Below the pieces are notes generated by a model. The model was not told where the DNA came from and ran no database searches. It was given only the letters and a program-made list of their open reading frames with translations. From Phoma sp. XZ068 (Eukaryota > Ascomycota > Dothideomycetes > Pleosporales > Didymellaceae), in NCBI GenBank assembly GCA_004835665.1, contig RBKR01000024.1, positions 62,001 through 126,000 on the forward strand: a stretch of DNA of 64,000 nt. The letters are read 5' to 3'. The position numbers and the translations under genes are program-made. Of the stretch, positions 1 through 9,500 are shown one piece after another. How positions within the stretch are numbered: position 1 is the stretch's first letter; the number at the start of each line of letters is the position of its first letter.

Positions 1-273
1 TGCCATAAGGGCAGTGTTCCTACTTGCTATATACTAAGGAGTGTCCTACATTTCTCACGATGTCCTACGAAGTCCCATGGGAGGCCCTGTGGTTTCCATG
101 AGTGGTTTGTAGTTTTCTGTGGGACACACGTGTGGTGTCTCACACTGTCTCACGCTCTTGGCGTGGTTTGTTCTTGTAGGATCGTGGGACGTCACGTGGT
201 CTTCCTAGCCCCGCGCCGTTGATCCGTAACCATAACTTCGTCGTATCGTGCCTCTTTCTCTGAGATCGTAACA
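1..273 (-). repeat. Partial LTR, diverged relative of the 508-bp gypsy LTR
   Basis: This stretch aligns loosely with the second half of the 508-bp LTRs at 4880, 5501 and 11888. It shares the ATAAGGG, CTATATACTAA, GTCCTACGA and CCCATGGG blocks and ends in the same GATCGTAACA terminus at 273. It is clearly more diverged than those copies, so it is a different subfamily or an older insertion. The window starts inside it, so its left end is not visible. LINE sequence follows directly at 274. Confidence 0.7.
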
Positions 274-864
274 CATGCACAGCAGCTTAGACTATAAGAT
301 AATAGTAACCTCTGTCTCTCTCTCTACTCTAGGCACTCTGCATCTAGAACAGTACTACTATAGAGTCCTAGAGGCAAGCCTACCTAAGTTCAGTAGGCTA
401 GTAGAAATAGGTGTCCAAAGTATCCTAGACCCGCTTGCAACACAGGACGCAGCATAGCTAGATAAATACGTTATACTGCTTAGAGAGACTCTACAGCACT
501 CTGTACAGACAGCAGGCAAGCTTAACTACAAGGAAGGCTGCGCTGCACTATAGTAGACCAGAGAGTACAAAACTGCCTACTAGGCCTACAAACATGCTAG
601 ATAGCTCTGCCCTAGCAATCTACTAGAGGAGAGATAGGCCTTTAAGACTACAGTCCAACAGGCTAAGAGGCAGTATTAGAGGCACGTTATTAACAACGCT
701 AAGGATAACAAGGACCTATTTAAGATTATTACCTAGTACAAGCTTACACTAGAGAACTAGAACACTCCCTAATAGTAAACAACATAACAATATCAGACCC
801 CCTAGAGAAGGCAGAGGCTCTTAGGGAGGAAGTCCTTAACTAGTACACAGCAGAAGATAACCTT
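274..864 (+). mobile_element. Decayed LINE (Tad1-like) ORF2 fragment
   Basis: The plus strand matches an internal part of the LINE ORF2 found intact on the minus strand at 16646-20131. It runs from the end of the endonuclease domain into the linker before the reverse transcriptase. Relative to that copy the changes are overwhelmingly C-to-T and G-to-A transitions, which create TAG and TAA stops, as expected from RIP. An open stretch of 60 codons at 275-457 survives. The fragment is abutted by an LTR on the left and by a pogo element at 866 on the right. Neither LINE end is present. Confidence 0.9.
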
Positions 865-865
865 A

Positions 866-930
866 ACGTGTTTTATAAGCGAGCGCCGCGTACAGGCGAG
901 CGCCGCACCCCACCAACTTTGCGCACCTCT
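866..930. repeat. Left terminal inverted repeat of pogo 1
   Basis: The sequence from 866 to 930 is the near-perfect reverse complement of 2653-2717. Two direct copies of GCGAGCGCCGC lie at 879-889 and 896-906. Confidence 0.92.
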
Positions 931-986
931 ACAGACACGTATCTCAACCACACTGTGATATAATATATTTATATTAACAGAGTTGA

Positions 987-2612
987 TTAATCAGTATCTA
1001 AATTGTCTTTCTCACACGTACGTATATTATGCCCAGTCTCTCTACACCTTGTGCAGCGCGCAAGAGCCTGGCGGCTAAGACCTGACCGCTTTCCTCCTTG
1101 ACGCTCTTCATAAGCAAGCTGCTGATCAGCCTCACGTTGAGCGAGTAGATCCTCTCCAGCTCCCTTTGTTAAGACCCCTCGCTTCTGGAGTCGCTTTTTC
1201 TTACGCTGCTTTCTCGTTGACGCTGCCTCGTTGGCTTTCTCAAGGCTGGCGATCCGATCGCGCATCAGCTCAGCTGAGAGCATCATCACTTCAGCCCCCT
1301 TCTTAAGCTGGTCAATCGCTTCAATAATCGAAGCTGGTGATGAGCTCTTATGCTTTTGAACGCGATCACGTATTAGAGTTGATTGAGCCTCAAGCTCACG
1401 TACGTTGCTGGGCGTACGAGCCTCCCAGAGAGCCTCTGCTATAGCAGCTGGAGTCGGCGTACGGAGCTGTATATCTAGCTTTGACAGAACAGCGTCTGGT
1501 TGGAGAGGAACAAGGCCTGCGCCTCGAAAGGCTGAGCAGATATTGGCTGACGTGAACGATTGATCAAAGGCTGCCTTGAAGGCTGGCAGAAACTCAAGCT
1601 TGGTAATGTAGTTGATGTGGTGGCGCATTAGAGCCTCAATCTCACGGCTGTACGCGCGCTTCAACGGCGAGAAGCAGCCAACGTCAAGAGGCTGGAGTAG
1701 GTGAGATGAATGAGGTGGCATACAGAGCGTATAGACATCATTCTCCTTGCAGAGCTCTTGAAACTCAAGAGATTGGTGGCTCTCGTGGCCATCAAGGATA
1801 AGCAGCCGACGTGCTCCAACCGTCTTGCCCTCTGTATGCTTAAGAAAGTGCTTTAGCCACTCAACTCCTAGCTCGTTATTTGTCCAACCGTTGTCACTGA
1901 CTGCGATAGCCCAGTCTTGTGGGACATCCTCCTCCTCGTACCAGGCAGACAGGTGATACTGGCCAGCAAAGATAAGGAAGGGTGGGATCGTCCAGCCAGC
2001 AGCGTTGATCGCCTGGATCAACGTCACCCACTCACGATTTCCTGGCTGAACAGCCTTTGGCCTGCCTCTCCTCTCTGATCCTGTCGCCACAAGCTGAGTC
2101 GTGATCTTGCCCATCGCAAAGCCAGCCTCGTCAAAGTTGTAGACGTCCTCATCACAGATGCCGTACTTGGCTTTTGTCTGCTCTACGAGCTCAAACCAGC
2201 TTCTGATTAATATAGGATCCTCGCACAGAGCTCTCTGCCTGTCGTACGCTCGATTGAAACGTGTCGTAAGACTGTCTGTACGCTTAACAAAGTTGCGCGG
2301 CCAGTGGACGCCGGCCTGGCCTCCGCCGCGCGCAGCCAGCAGCTTATCAGCCATATCACGTACAGCCGCGTACGTAGGCGCAAATCCACGTTGATCTACG
2401 TCGAGTATATATCTGATAATCACCTCCTCTTCTAGCTCAGTGAGCTTCTTTGAGTTGGGCTGGCAATCGCGTCGGGCAGGCTTGCCATCGCGTCGGCGGC
2501 GGATCGTTCTATCAGACACGTTGAAGACTGCAGCAGCATGACGATTACTCTTAAACTGCTGAGTATTGATCGAAGAGAGAGCAAGTTGAACATCTGCTTC
2601 ATTTGGAGCCAT
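987..2612 (-). CDS. pogo/Fot1-type transposase (DDE superfamily), intact
   Basis: A 541-aa open frame. The chosen start is the ATG at 2612; the frame stays open further upstream but runs into the inverted repeat. The N-terminus has a psq/CENP-B-like helix-turn-helix region (about residues 10-140, with a basic TIRRRRDG segment) that should bind the element ends. The DDE core shows FDEAGF, LILDGHESH and LLQPLDVGCF; the last two aspartates are 36 positions apart, giving the D(35)D spacing of the pogo group. A basic, helix-rich tail follows, then a C-terminal CCHC zinc knuckle, C-x2-C-x4-H-x4-C, at CTRCRETGHNIRTC. The length is usual for Fot1/pogo, and no stop or frameshift is seen, so it may be active. 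Confidence 0.93.
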   Translation of the reverse strand: MAPNEADVQLALSSINTQQFKSNRHAAAVFNVSDRTIRRRRDGKPARRDCQPNSKKLTELEEEVIIRYILDVDQRGFAPTYAAVRDMADKLLAARGGGQAGVHWPRNFVKRTDSLTTRFNRAYDRQRALCEDPILIRSWFELVEQTKAKYGICDEDVYNFDEAGFAMGKITTQLVATGSERRGRPKAVQPGNREWVTLIQAINAAGWTIPPFLIFAGQYHLSAWYEEEDVPQDWAIAVSDNGWTNNELGVEWLKHFLKHTEGKTVGARRLLILDGHESHQSLEFQELCKENDVYTLCMPPHSSHLLQPLDVGCFSPLKRAYSREIEALMRHHINYITKLEFLPAFKAAFDQSFTSANICSAFRGAGLVPLQPDAVLSKLDIQLRTPTPAAIAEALWEARTPSNVRELEAQSTLIRDRVQKHKSSSPASIIEAIDQLKKGAEVMMLSAELMRDRIASLEKANEAASTRKQRKKKRLQKRGVLTKGAGEDLLAQREADQQLAYEERQGGKRSGLSRQALARCTRCRETGHNIRTCEKDNLDTD

Positions 2613-2652
2613 TTGAATAGCGTTGCGTAGAGCTATTGTATGTTGAGATAAG

Positions 2653-2717
2653 AGAGGTGCGCAAAGTTGGTGGGGTGCGGCGCTCGCCGGTACGCGGCGC
2701 TCGCTTATAAAACACGT
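2653..2717. repeat. Right terminal inverted repeat of pogo 1
   Basis: Inverted partner of 866-930, followed by the TA target duplication at 2718-2719. Confidence 0.92.
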
Positions 2718-2719
2718 TA

Positions 2720-2880
2720 GATTGTTTAATAGATACATCTAAACCTAGTTCTTTAGTTTTTAATAAATAACTAAAGATGTTATTTAAGTATTTATAGTGT
2801 TCTAGGCTAGGATTAGACATAAATCTAGCTAGATAATTAACACTATGTACTAAATCAGGTCTAGTAAATATAGTTAAGTA
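2720..2880 (-). mobile_element. AT-rich copia relic, piece 1 (RT end to RNase H)
   Basis: Translated on the minus strand this gives a copia signature with TRPDLVHSVNYLARF, then MSNPSLEHYKYL and KTKELGLDVS, the segment linking reverse transcriptase to RNase H. It continues the frame of piece 2 at 4749-4874 if pogo 2 and one TA are removed. The sequence is very AT-rich yet open. It ends at the pogo 1 boundary and does not reappear beyond it. Confidence 0.88.
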
Positions 2881-2882
2881 TA

Positions 2883-2945
2883 ACGTACCTCACGGGCGAG
2901 TGGATCAACGGGCGAGTGGATCACTTTTGCCAAGCCCCCACCAAA
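2883..2945. repeat. Left terminal inverted repeat of pogo 2
   Basis: Reverse complement of 4684-4746, with two abutting copies of a 16-bp unit at 2892-2907 and 2908-2923. Confidence 0.94.
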
Positions 2946-3010
2946 TCTCACCCTCTTATGGCCCAAAACACCACAAACTGGCCCTGTATCAGGTAAAACA
3001 AGCTATAATA

Positions 3011-4666
3011 TTACTCAGAAGCTACTTCTACACTATTCTTACATGTTCGTGCGTTGTGCCCACCCTCTCCACACTGTCCACAGCGTCGTTGGGTTGGTTC
3101 ACCTCCTTTAGCGCGCACCTGCTTCTTCCTCTTCTTTCCATCACCACGAGCCCCAAACTCCTTTAGAGCAGTTACCCGCTGACCCTCCTCAACTATAAAG
3201 GTCCCTTCCTCCTTAACCCGCTTTCTTTTGTGTGATTTTCGGCGTGTGGCGGCCTTATTAGCTGCCCGAAGCTCAGCGATTTCCTTTTGCGCCAACACCA
3301 GCTTGTGCGCAATTATTGCTGCCCCCTTTGAGACCTTCTCAAACGCTTCCACCATAGAAGTTGGTGAGCTATTAGTATGCCTTTGAATCCTTGTTTTCAC
3401 GAGCGTTGATTGCGACCCAAGTTCCAGGGTATTGCTTGGGGTTTGCGACTGCCACAGCTCGTTGCTGGTAGGGAGTTGGGGTGAGGGAGTCCGCAGCTTC
3501 ACATCAAGGGCCATTATAACCCGTTCTAGGTCAAATGGGACCAATCCAGCGCCTTGGAACCCTCCCTGGATATTACTAGGAGTAATTGCTGCTTTATAGG
3601 CGCGTATAAAGCATGGCAGGAACTCTGTCTTTGTAATGTGGTTGATCTGGTTGCGCATGAGGATTTCGGCTTGGCGCCCATACGCCCTCTTCAAAGGGGC
3701 AAAACAACCCACATCAAGGGGCTGTAGGAGGTGTGAGGAGTGAGCAGGCATACATAGGGTGATAATCTTGTTATCCTTGCAGTATTGCTGGAATTCGAGC
3801 GAATCATGGCTCTCATGACCATCAATAACCAGCAAACGGTAGCTGCCAACAGTACGCTCCTTGGTATGCCTGTTGAAGTGCTTTATCCAGTCCAAACCAA
3901 GCTTGTTAGTAGTCCAGCCGTTATCAGAGACTCCAATAACCCAGTCTTGGGGCAGATCCTCTTCTTTGTACCAGATAGAGAGGTGATGGTGGGCCTTGAA
4001 GATAAGGAAGGCTGGAATGGCCCATCCTTTGGCATTGATGCCTACTATAGCCGTAACCCACTCCCGGTTCCCTGGCTGGATAGTCTTTGGCCGTCCTCGT
4101 TGTTCTGAAGCTGTAACAACTGCTCCTTGGGAGATCTGGCCCATCATGAAGCCTGTCTCATCAAAGTTGTACGTGTCGTCGTCCTGGATGCCATACTTGG
4201 CTTTGATGTTGGCTACAAGACTGAACCAGCCCTGTATAACCTCAGGGTCTTCACAGAGGGCTCTCCTGTAGTCGTATTTGCGATTGAACTTCACTTGGAG
4301 CTCTGGGTGCCGCTTAACAAACATACTGGGCCAGTTTGAGCCAACATGGCCCAGATTGCGCTCAGCGCGTAAAGAATTGGCCATATTGGCCACATCTGAG
4401 AGCCGAGGGGGAAATCCTCGCGCAGCTAGCTCAAGAACATGGTCAACAATCACCTTCTCCTCGTTGTTGTCCAGCTTCCGCGAGTTGGCCATAGAATCTA
4501 TGCGTGAAGGTTGTCCTGCGCGTCGTCTGCTTAGTGTAGATTGTGGAACCTTGTAGATAGCTGCAGCGTCTCGTTGGGAGAGATTCGCGTCTTGTTTAAG
4601 AGCCTGAAGTGCAAGCTGTACCTGACGTTCCTTTGACGCGTCTGACTGGTGTTGTTGGGGAGGCAT
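3011..4666 (-). CDS. pogo/Fot1-type transposase (DDE superfamily), intact
   Basis: A 551-aa open frame starting at the ATG at 4666; the frame runs on upstream through a GTG that lies inside the inverted repeat, so the internal ATG was preferred. It has the same architecture as the pogo 1 transposase: a helix-turn-helix DNA-binding region with STLSRRRAG, a DDE core with NFDETGF, VIDGHESH and LLQPLDVGCF, a basic tail, and a C-terminal CCHC knuckle at CGQCGEGGHNARTC. The two proteins are clearly homologous but differ throughout, so they are separate families rather than recent copies. No disabling change was seen. Confidence 0.93.
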   Translation of the reverse strand: MPPQQHQSDASKERQVQLALQALKQDANLSQRDAAAIYKVPQSTLSRRRAGQPSRIDSMANSRKLDNNEEKVIVDHVLELAARGFPPRLSDVANMANSLRAERNLGHVGSNWPSMFVKRHPELQVKFNRKYDYRRALCEDPEVIQGWFSLVANIKAKYGIQDDDTYNFDETGFMMGQISQGAVVTASEQRGRPKTIQPGNREWVTAIVGINAKGWAIPAFLIFKAHHHLSIWYKEEDLPQDWVIGVSDNGWTTNKLGLDWIKHFNRHTKERTVGSYRLLVIDGHESHDSLEFQQYCKDNKIITLCMPAHSSHLLQPLDVGCFAPLKRAYGRQAEILMRNQINHITKTEFLPCFIRAYKAAITPSNIQGGFQGAGLVPFDLERVIMALDVKLRTPSPQLPTSNELWQSQTPSNTLELGSQSTLVKTRIQRHTNSSPTSMVEAFEKVSKGAAIIAHKLVLAQKEIAELRAANKAATRRKSHKRKRVKEEGTFIVEEGQRVTALKEFGARGDGKKRKKQVRAKGGEPTQRRCGQCGEGGHNARTCKNSVEVASE

Positions 4667-4683
4667 TGGTGTAGGAAGGGTAG

Positions 4684-4746
4684 TTTGGTGGGGGCTTGGC
4701 AAAAGTGATCCACTCGCCCGTTGATCCACTCGCCCGTGAGGTACGT
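4684..4746. repeat. Right terminal inverted repeat of pogo 2
   Basis: Inverted partner of 2883-2945; the TA at 4747-4748 completes the target duplication. Confidence 0.94.
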
Positions 4747-4748
4747 TA

Positions 4749-4874
4749 TTAAGCTTCCTATTTCTTGTTGGAATTTCTTAACTATACTACTTTGTTCTAG
4801 ATATTTCTCTAGTTTTATACCTATTGGTATAGGGATACTTTTAGGTTTATTATTAAGTTTATTAAACTTAGTAA
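4749..4874 (-). mobile_element. AT-rich copia relic, piece 2 (reverse transcriptase)
   Basis: The minus-strand frame gives ILTKFNKLNNKPKSIPIPIG followed by a FQQEIGSLI segment, typical of the end of a Ty1/copia reverse transcriptase. It lies between pogo 2 and the solo LTR at 4880. The GTATC at 4875-4879 is the LTR target duplication. Confidence 0.87.
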
Positions 4875-4879
4875 GTATC

Positions 4880-5387
4880 TGTTGAAGTCGTACTAAGCAA
4901 AGCTCGTGTACTCGTTCTAGTTGGTTCTCAGGGATGAATACGTTTACAAGTGGCTCGTCGGGGAGGGGGTATAGTTGCCTAGTGAAACACCGTGACAGCT
5001 ATGGGTAACAATGAGGAGTATAGATATGATCTATCTGTCTCGAGAGTTGGGTTGAGATTCCAATAACAAAGTGGATTGATCAGGTTGAACACGAACCATA
5101 AGGGTTGTGTTCCTACGTACTATATACTAAAGGGATATGCAAGTGTCCTACGATGTCTCATGGTTTCTCACAATGTCCCATGGGGGGCCTTGTAGGAACT
5201 CGTGGTACTTCGTGGGAATCGTGGGACGTCACGTGATGTTGCCCATGGTGTCCCACGGTCTTGGCCTGGGCCTGTTGTAGGATTTCGTGAGACACACGTG
5301 ACCCTGAGGTCTAGCGTGTTGGCGATCCGGCGTGTGTCATTGGTTATAAAACCAACACCCCGCGTTCGCTGGTCCAGGATCGTAACA
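4880..5387 (-). mobile_element. Solo LTR of the gypsy family (508 bp)
   Basis: It begins TGTTGAAGTCG and ends GATCGTAACA, with GTATC duplicated at 4875-4879 and 5388-5392. No internal region is attached, so it is a solo LTR left by LTR-LTR recombination. Reading by eye it differs from the 5501 copy at about eight positions, mostly transitions, so it is older. It is inserted in the copia relic and has the same orientation as the complete element about 110 bp away. Confidence 0.95.
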
Positions 5388-5392
5388 GTATC

Positions 5393-5495
5393 TTATTTAT
5401 AAAGTTTCTTTGTGTTATTATTAGAGATGTATTTTTTCTATCTCTTATAATTTCTACACCTAGAAATTCTTTAATTTCTCCTAAGTTAGTTATAC
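5393..5495 (-). mobile_element. AT-rich copia relic, piece 3 (reverse transcriptase)
   Basis: The minus-strand translation gives LGEIKEFLGVEIIRDRKNTS and then ITQRNFINKI, the copia reverse-transcriptase segment that directly precedes piece 2. Removing the solo LTR and one GTATC joins the two in frame. Confidence 0.87.
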
Positions 5496-5500
5496 CTAAC

Positions 5501-6008
5501 TGTTGAAGTCGTACTAAGCAAAGCTCGTGTACTCGTTCTAGTTGGTTCTCGGGGATGAATACGTTTACAAGTGGCTCGTCGGGGAGAGGGTATAGTTGCT
5601 TAGTGAAACACCGTGGCAGCTATGGGTAACAATGAGGAGTATAGATACGATCTATCTGTCTCGAGAGTTGGGTTGAGATTCCAATAACAAAGTGGATTGA
5701 TCAGGTTGAACACGAACCATAAGGGTTGTGTTCCTACGTACTATATACTAAAGGGATATGCAAGTGTCCTACGATGTCTCATGGTTTCTCACAATGTCCC
5801 ATGGGGGGCCTTGTAGGAATTCGTGGTACTTCGTGGGAATCGTGGGACGTCACGTGATGTTGCCCATGGTGTCCCACGGTCTTGGCCTGGGCCTGTTGTA
5901 GGATTTCGTGAGACACACGTGACCCTGAGGTCTAGCGTGTCGGCGATCCGGCGTGTGTCATTGGTGATAAAACCAACACCCCGCGTTCGCTGGTCCAGGA
6001 TCGTAACA
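5501..6008 (-). repeat. 3' LTR of the gypsy element
   Basis: Runs from TGTTGAAGTCG to GATCGTAACA on the plus strand, with TG..CA ends. A GTGATAAAACC box near 5960-5970, read on the plus strand, lies about 85 bp upstream of the antisense ORF and could act as its TATA-like element (inference). Confidence 0.96.
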
Positions 6009-6027
6009 CTATCCTCCTCCTCCACAA
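6009..6027 (-). other. Polypurine tract of the gypsy element
   Basis: On the minus strand this reads TGTGGAGGAGGAGGATAG directly next to the 3' LTR. That is the expected position and composition for the plus-strand DNA synthesis primer, and it fixes the element's orientation. Confidence 0.85.
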
Positions 6028-6050
6028 TTCATGTCCTCATGAATTAATCG

Positions 6051-6596
6051 ATGGTTTCTCGAAGTACTCAAGCTCGACACACAACAGGAACCCGAATCAA
6101 CGATACCGGATACCTAGCCATGGTTGCCTGCAAGTACTGCGCCAAGAAGGGCAAGGCATGCAAGATGTCTTCCCTTAGCCAGAAATGTGGAAACTGCGAA
6201 TACAATGGAATAAAGAAATGTGAGCCGGTCGAAATTCCGGTTCCCGATTTCACAAAAATCGATAACGAAATGGCGCGCTTAGAACAAATGGAAGATGAAG
6301 CCGTCGAGGCTGAAGAGGCAGCAATGGCTGCACTACAAGCGGCCCGCGCGAAGCGCGACAGGGTGCGCAAACAGAAGAAATTCCTGAAGCGTCGTGAACA
6401 GCAATGGTTCGACGCAAGTGCTCAGTTCGTTGAGGATATTGAGCATCTAGAGCAGCAAGAGTCGGTGCTCGATGACGTCACAACGTTGGAGAACGGGCTG
6501 ATGCCGGGTTCGTTGGCGTTGGACTGGGGGACGTATCCACCACCTATGGATCCCGACGCCGTTGATACTGGCGAAGCAACTGCTTGCAGTTCGTAA
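6051..6596 (+). CDS. Antisense accessory ORF of the gypsy element, Zn2Cys6-like motif plus coiled coil
   Basis: A 181-aa ORF on the strand opposite to gag-pol, starting at an ATG 43 bp past the 3' LTR and overlapping the pol 3' end tail to tail by 53 bp. Residues 27-58 carry six cysteines spaced C-x2-C-x6-C-x8-C-x2-C-x7-C, which fits the consensus of the fungal GAL4-type binuclear zinc cluster. A charged heptad-like region rich in Glu, Ala, Lys and Arg follows (about 70-150), likely a coiled coil, and then an acidic, Gly/Pro-rich tail. The function is not known to me. DNA binding and LTR-driven expression are inferences from motif and position. It is much longer than expected for a chance antisense frame, and cysteine order plus a coiled coil argue for a real protein. 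Confidence 0.7.
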   Translation: MVSRSTQARHTTGTRINDTGYLAMVACKYCAKKGKACKMSSLSQKCGNCEYNGIKKCEPVEIPVPDFTKIDNEMARLEQMEDEAVEAEEAAMAALQAARAKRDRVRKQKKFLKRREQQWFDASAQFVEDIEHLEQQESVLDDVTTLENGLMPGSLALDWGTYPPPMDPDAVDTGEATACSS

Positions 6597-9500
6597 GGTG
6601 CGTCACTGGTTCCCAAGTGTTTTCCGAGTCGGGGTATCCTAACCATTTGACTAGGTATTCTTTGTCGGGTCCCGTTCCTCGATGTGTTATTATTTTTTCG
6701 ACTTCCCATTCGTCTTCACCGTCGGCTTGGTAATGGAAGTCCTTCTGGATTGGAGTCCTTGGATCGGCTGGTTCCAAGAGTGAAACATGGAATTCTGGGT
6801 GGATCTTTGCATCCTTTGGCAGCGCAAGTCTAAAGTTGACTGGGCTGATTTGCTTAGAAATGAAAAATGGTCCGACCTTGACTTTGTCCAGTTTTTTTGT
6901 TGGTCTGCGTGTGCGTAGATTTTTTGTGAGGAGATAGACTTTATCCCCCTCTTTTAGCAGAGGTGCCGTTTTTCTTTTCTTGTTGGTGTAGGAAATTGCT
7001 CGTGACTGAGCTTTGGCGATGTTGTCAAGCGATTTCTGATGTATTTCCTTCAGTTTCGTTACTGCGGATATCGCTGATTCCGTTTGGATATTGCTTTCAA
7101 GACTGCGTGTAAAGAGATTCGGATGTCTTCCGTGGTTCGCGAAGAAAGGCGTCGCGCCTGTTGCTTCCGATAGTTTGTTGTTGTAAGCAATTTGTGCCAT
7201 GGGTAAGAGTGAAACCCAGTTGCTCTGCTCTTGATTGCAGTAGATGCGGAGATACGTCTCCATTGTCTGGTTTACTCGTTCCGTTTGTCCGTCCGTCTGC
7301 GGATGATAGGCAGTTGATAGTTTTTTCTTAGTTCCTACTGCTGCTAGGAATGTTGTCCAAAAGTTAGACGTAAACAACTTATCTCTATCGCTGATGATGG
7401 ATTCAGGGATACCGTGGTGTCGAACAATCCTGTCCAGGAACACTAGAGCGAGTTGCTCGGCCGTGTAGCTGTGTCGGAAAGGCACAAACTCAGCGGCTTT
7501 CGTGAATCTATCCACCACAACGAATATTGCGTCGTAGTTGTAGCCAGTGACAGGGTCCTTGGAGATTGGTAATTGTGTAACGAAATCCATCGTGATATTC
7601 GTCCATGGTGCAGTCGGTGGTTCCATAGCCTGCATTTCTCCATACTTGGCGTGTGTGCTGTGTTTGTTTTGCTGACAGCTAACACAGTTCTTGATAAATT
7701 TGGTGACCTTGTCCTTCATGTGTGGAAACTCATAGTGTCGTCTGATGAGTTCCATGGTTCTCGTAATACCGGGATGTCCGTGCAACGGATCATCGTGATG
7801 TTTGCTGATGACTTCTTCCTGAAGTTCTTCCGGTACTTGCTCCGGTATGCGTTGTTCTTGCTGAACTTGCATAATGAGGTTGAGCTGTTGCGATGGTCCT
7901 AAAGACCCATCCTTGTTGACCCCGAGTATGGCGAATTGGTTAATGGTTTTTTCTCCTGCGATGTCGCTGCGTCGACTCAGTGCATCAGCTCTTCCATTGT
8001 CCTTGCCTGGCGTATACAAGATCTTGAACTTGTATCGCCCCAATAGTTCAGACCAACGTACTTGTCGTCCATTCAAGACCTTGGTGGTCGTAAAGTACAC
8101 CAGGTTCTTGTGATCGGTGTAGATGGTAAGTTCTGAGCAGCTTTCTGCGTATGGTCTCCAGTGTTCTAACGCGGCTACGATTGCGAGTAATTCCTTGTCG
8201 TGCACATCGTATCGTTCTTCTGGTCCCGTGAACTTGCGTGAGTAATACGCAATGGGATGCCATAGTCCATCTTTTTCTTGCGTGATACATGCGCCTAGCG
8301 CTAAGTTTGAAGCATCTGTTTCCATGCGCATTGGTTTGCCCCTGCGGAAAGTAATCAATGTGGGTGGCTCGATGCATGCCTTTTTTATCGTTTGGAATGC
8401 GATTTCTTGCGTTTGTCCCCACTTGAATGGTGTGTCCTTCCGTGTCAGCTTTGTGAGTGGCATGGCTATGTCGGAGAAGTTCTTGATGAAGCGTCGGTTG
8501 AAGTTAACGAAGCCTAGAAATGCCTGGATTCCCTTGACACTGGTAGGTGTAGGCCATTCTTTCACGACTCGAACCTTTTCTTCGCTCATCCTGACTCCAT
8601 GTCTTCCTACGACGTAGCCAAGGAATTCTACTTCTTCCTTGTGCCATTCGCATTTCTCGGGTTTGAGCTGTAGGTCTGCTTGCTTCAAGCATTCTAGCAC
8701 TTCTTTGACATGTTGTATGTGCTCTTCTAGTGTCTTGGAGTACACTAGGATATCGTCTAAATACGCCACCACCGTCCTATCGAGGTGTGCCCTCAGGACG
8801 TTGTTGATCAACTCCTGGCACGTGGCTGGTGCGTTTGTTAGACCGAACGGCATGACTAGGTACTCATAGAGTCCGTATCGTGTTCTAAAAGCCGTCTTCC
8901 ATTCTTCGCCTTCCTTCATGCGGATGAGGTTATACGCCCCTCGTAGGTCTAACGCAGTGAAGTACTGTGCTCCTTCGAGCCGGTCCTGCAACTCTGTGAT
9001 GTTGGGGAGCGGGTAACGATTCTTGATCGTAATCTCGTTGAGCTTCCTAAAGTCGATGCAAGGTCGTAGCTTGCCATCTTTCTTTGGAACGAACATAATG
9101 GGGTACCCTGCAGGTGATTCCGATCGTCTGATGAATCCCTTCTTAAGGTTTTCGGTGATGTACTCGCGAAGTACGCCGAGTTCCTTTTCCGACAGCTGAT
9201 ATAGCCTTTCGAATGTCGGTGTCTTTCCTTCCTGGAGCTTGATCTCGTGATCCCAGGGTTTATGCTTAGGCAGGGCTTTCGCCGTAAGCTCTTCTTCAAA
9301 CATCCGTGCGTACTGTCGATAAACGTCAGGGATGGCAGGAGTTGCACTTTTCTCCTTAACCGTCGGTTCCTTGTCTGCTACCTTCGCGGTAGGGGAAGCG
9401 CGGTCGACCGCTCTCTGTAGGCGCGTCTCGGACGAAGCTATATTGTTGATAGTCTTCTCATCTACCAGTTGCATCGTGAACTGCGCAGGATCGGGTTGTG

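Larger units (their letters stand above)
866..2717 (-). mobile_element. pogo/Fot1-type DNA transposon 1 (1852 bp)
   Basis: The element is bounded by inverted repeats of about 65 bp (866-930 and 2653-2717) and by TA at 864-865 and 2718-2719. It encodes one transposase on the minus strand. The termini begin ACGTG. Each contains two copies of GCGAGCGCCGC spaced 17 bp apart. The flanks differ: LINE on the left, copia on the right. Either that junction existed before insertion or the element took part in ectopic recombination. Confidence 0.93.
2883..4746 (-). mobile_element. pogo/Fot1-type DNA transposon 2 (1864 bp)
   Basis: It has inverted repeats of 63 bp (2883-2945 and 4684-4746) and TA duplications at 2881-2882 and 4747-4748. 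The ends begin ACGTACCTC. Each contains a perfect tandem duplication of acgggcgagtggatca (2892-2907 and 2908-2923 on the left). It sits inside the copia relic, whose reading frame resumes on both sides. It encodes one transposase on the minus strand. Confidence 0.95.
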
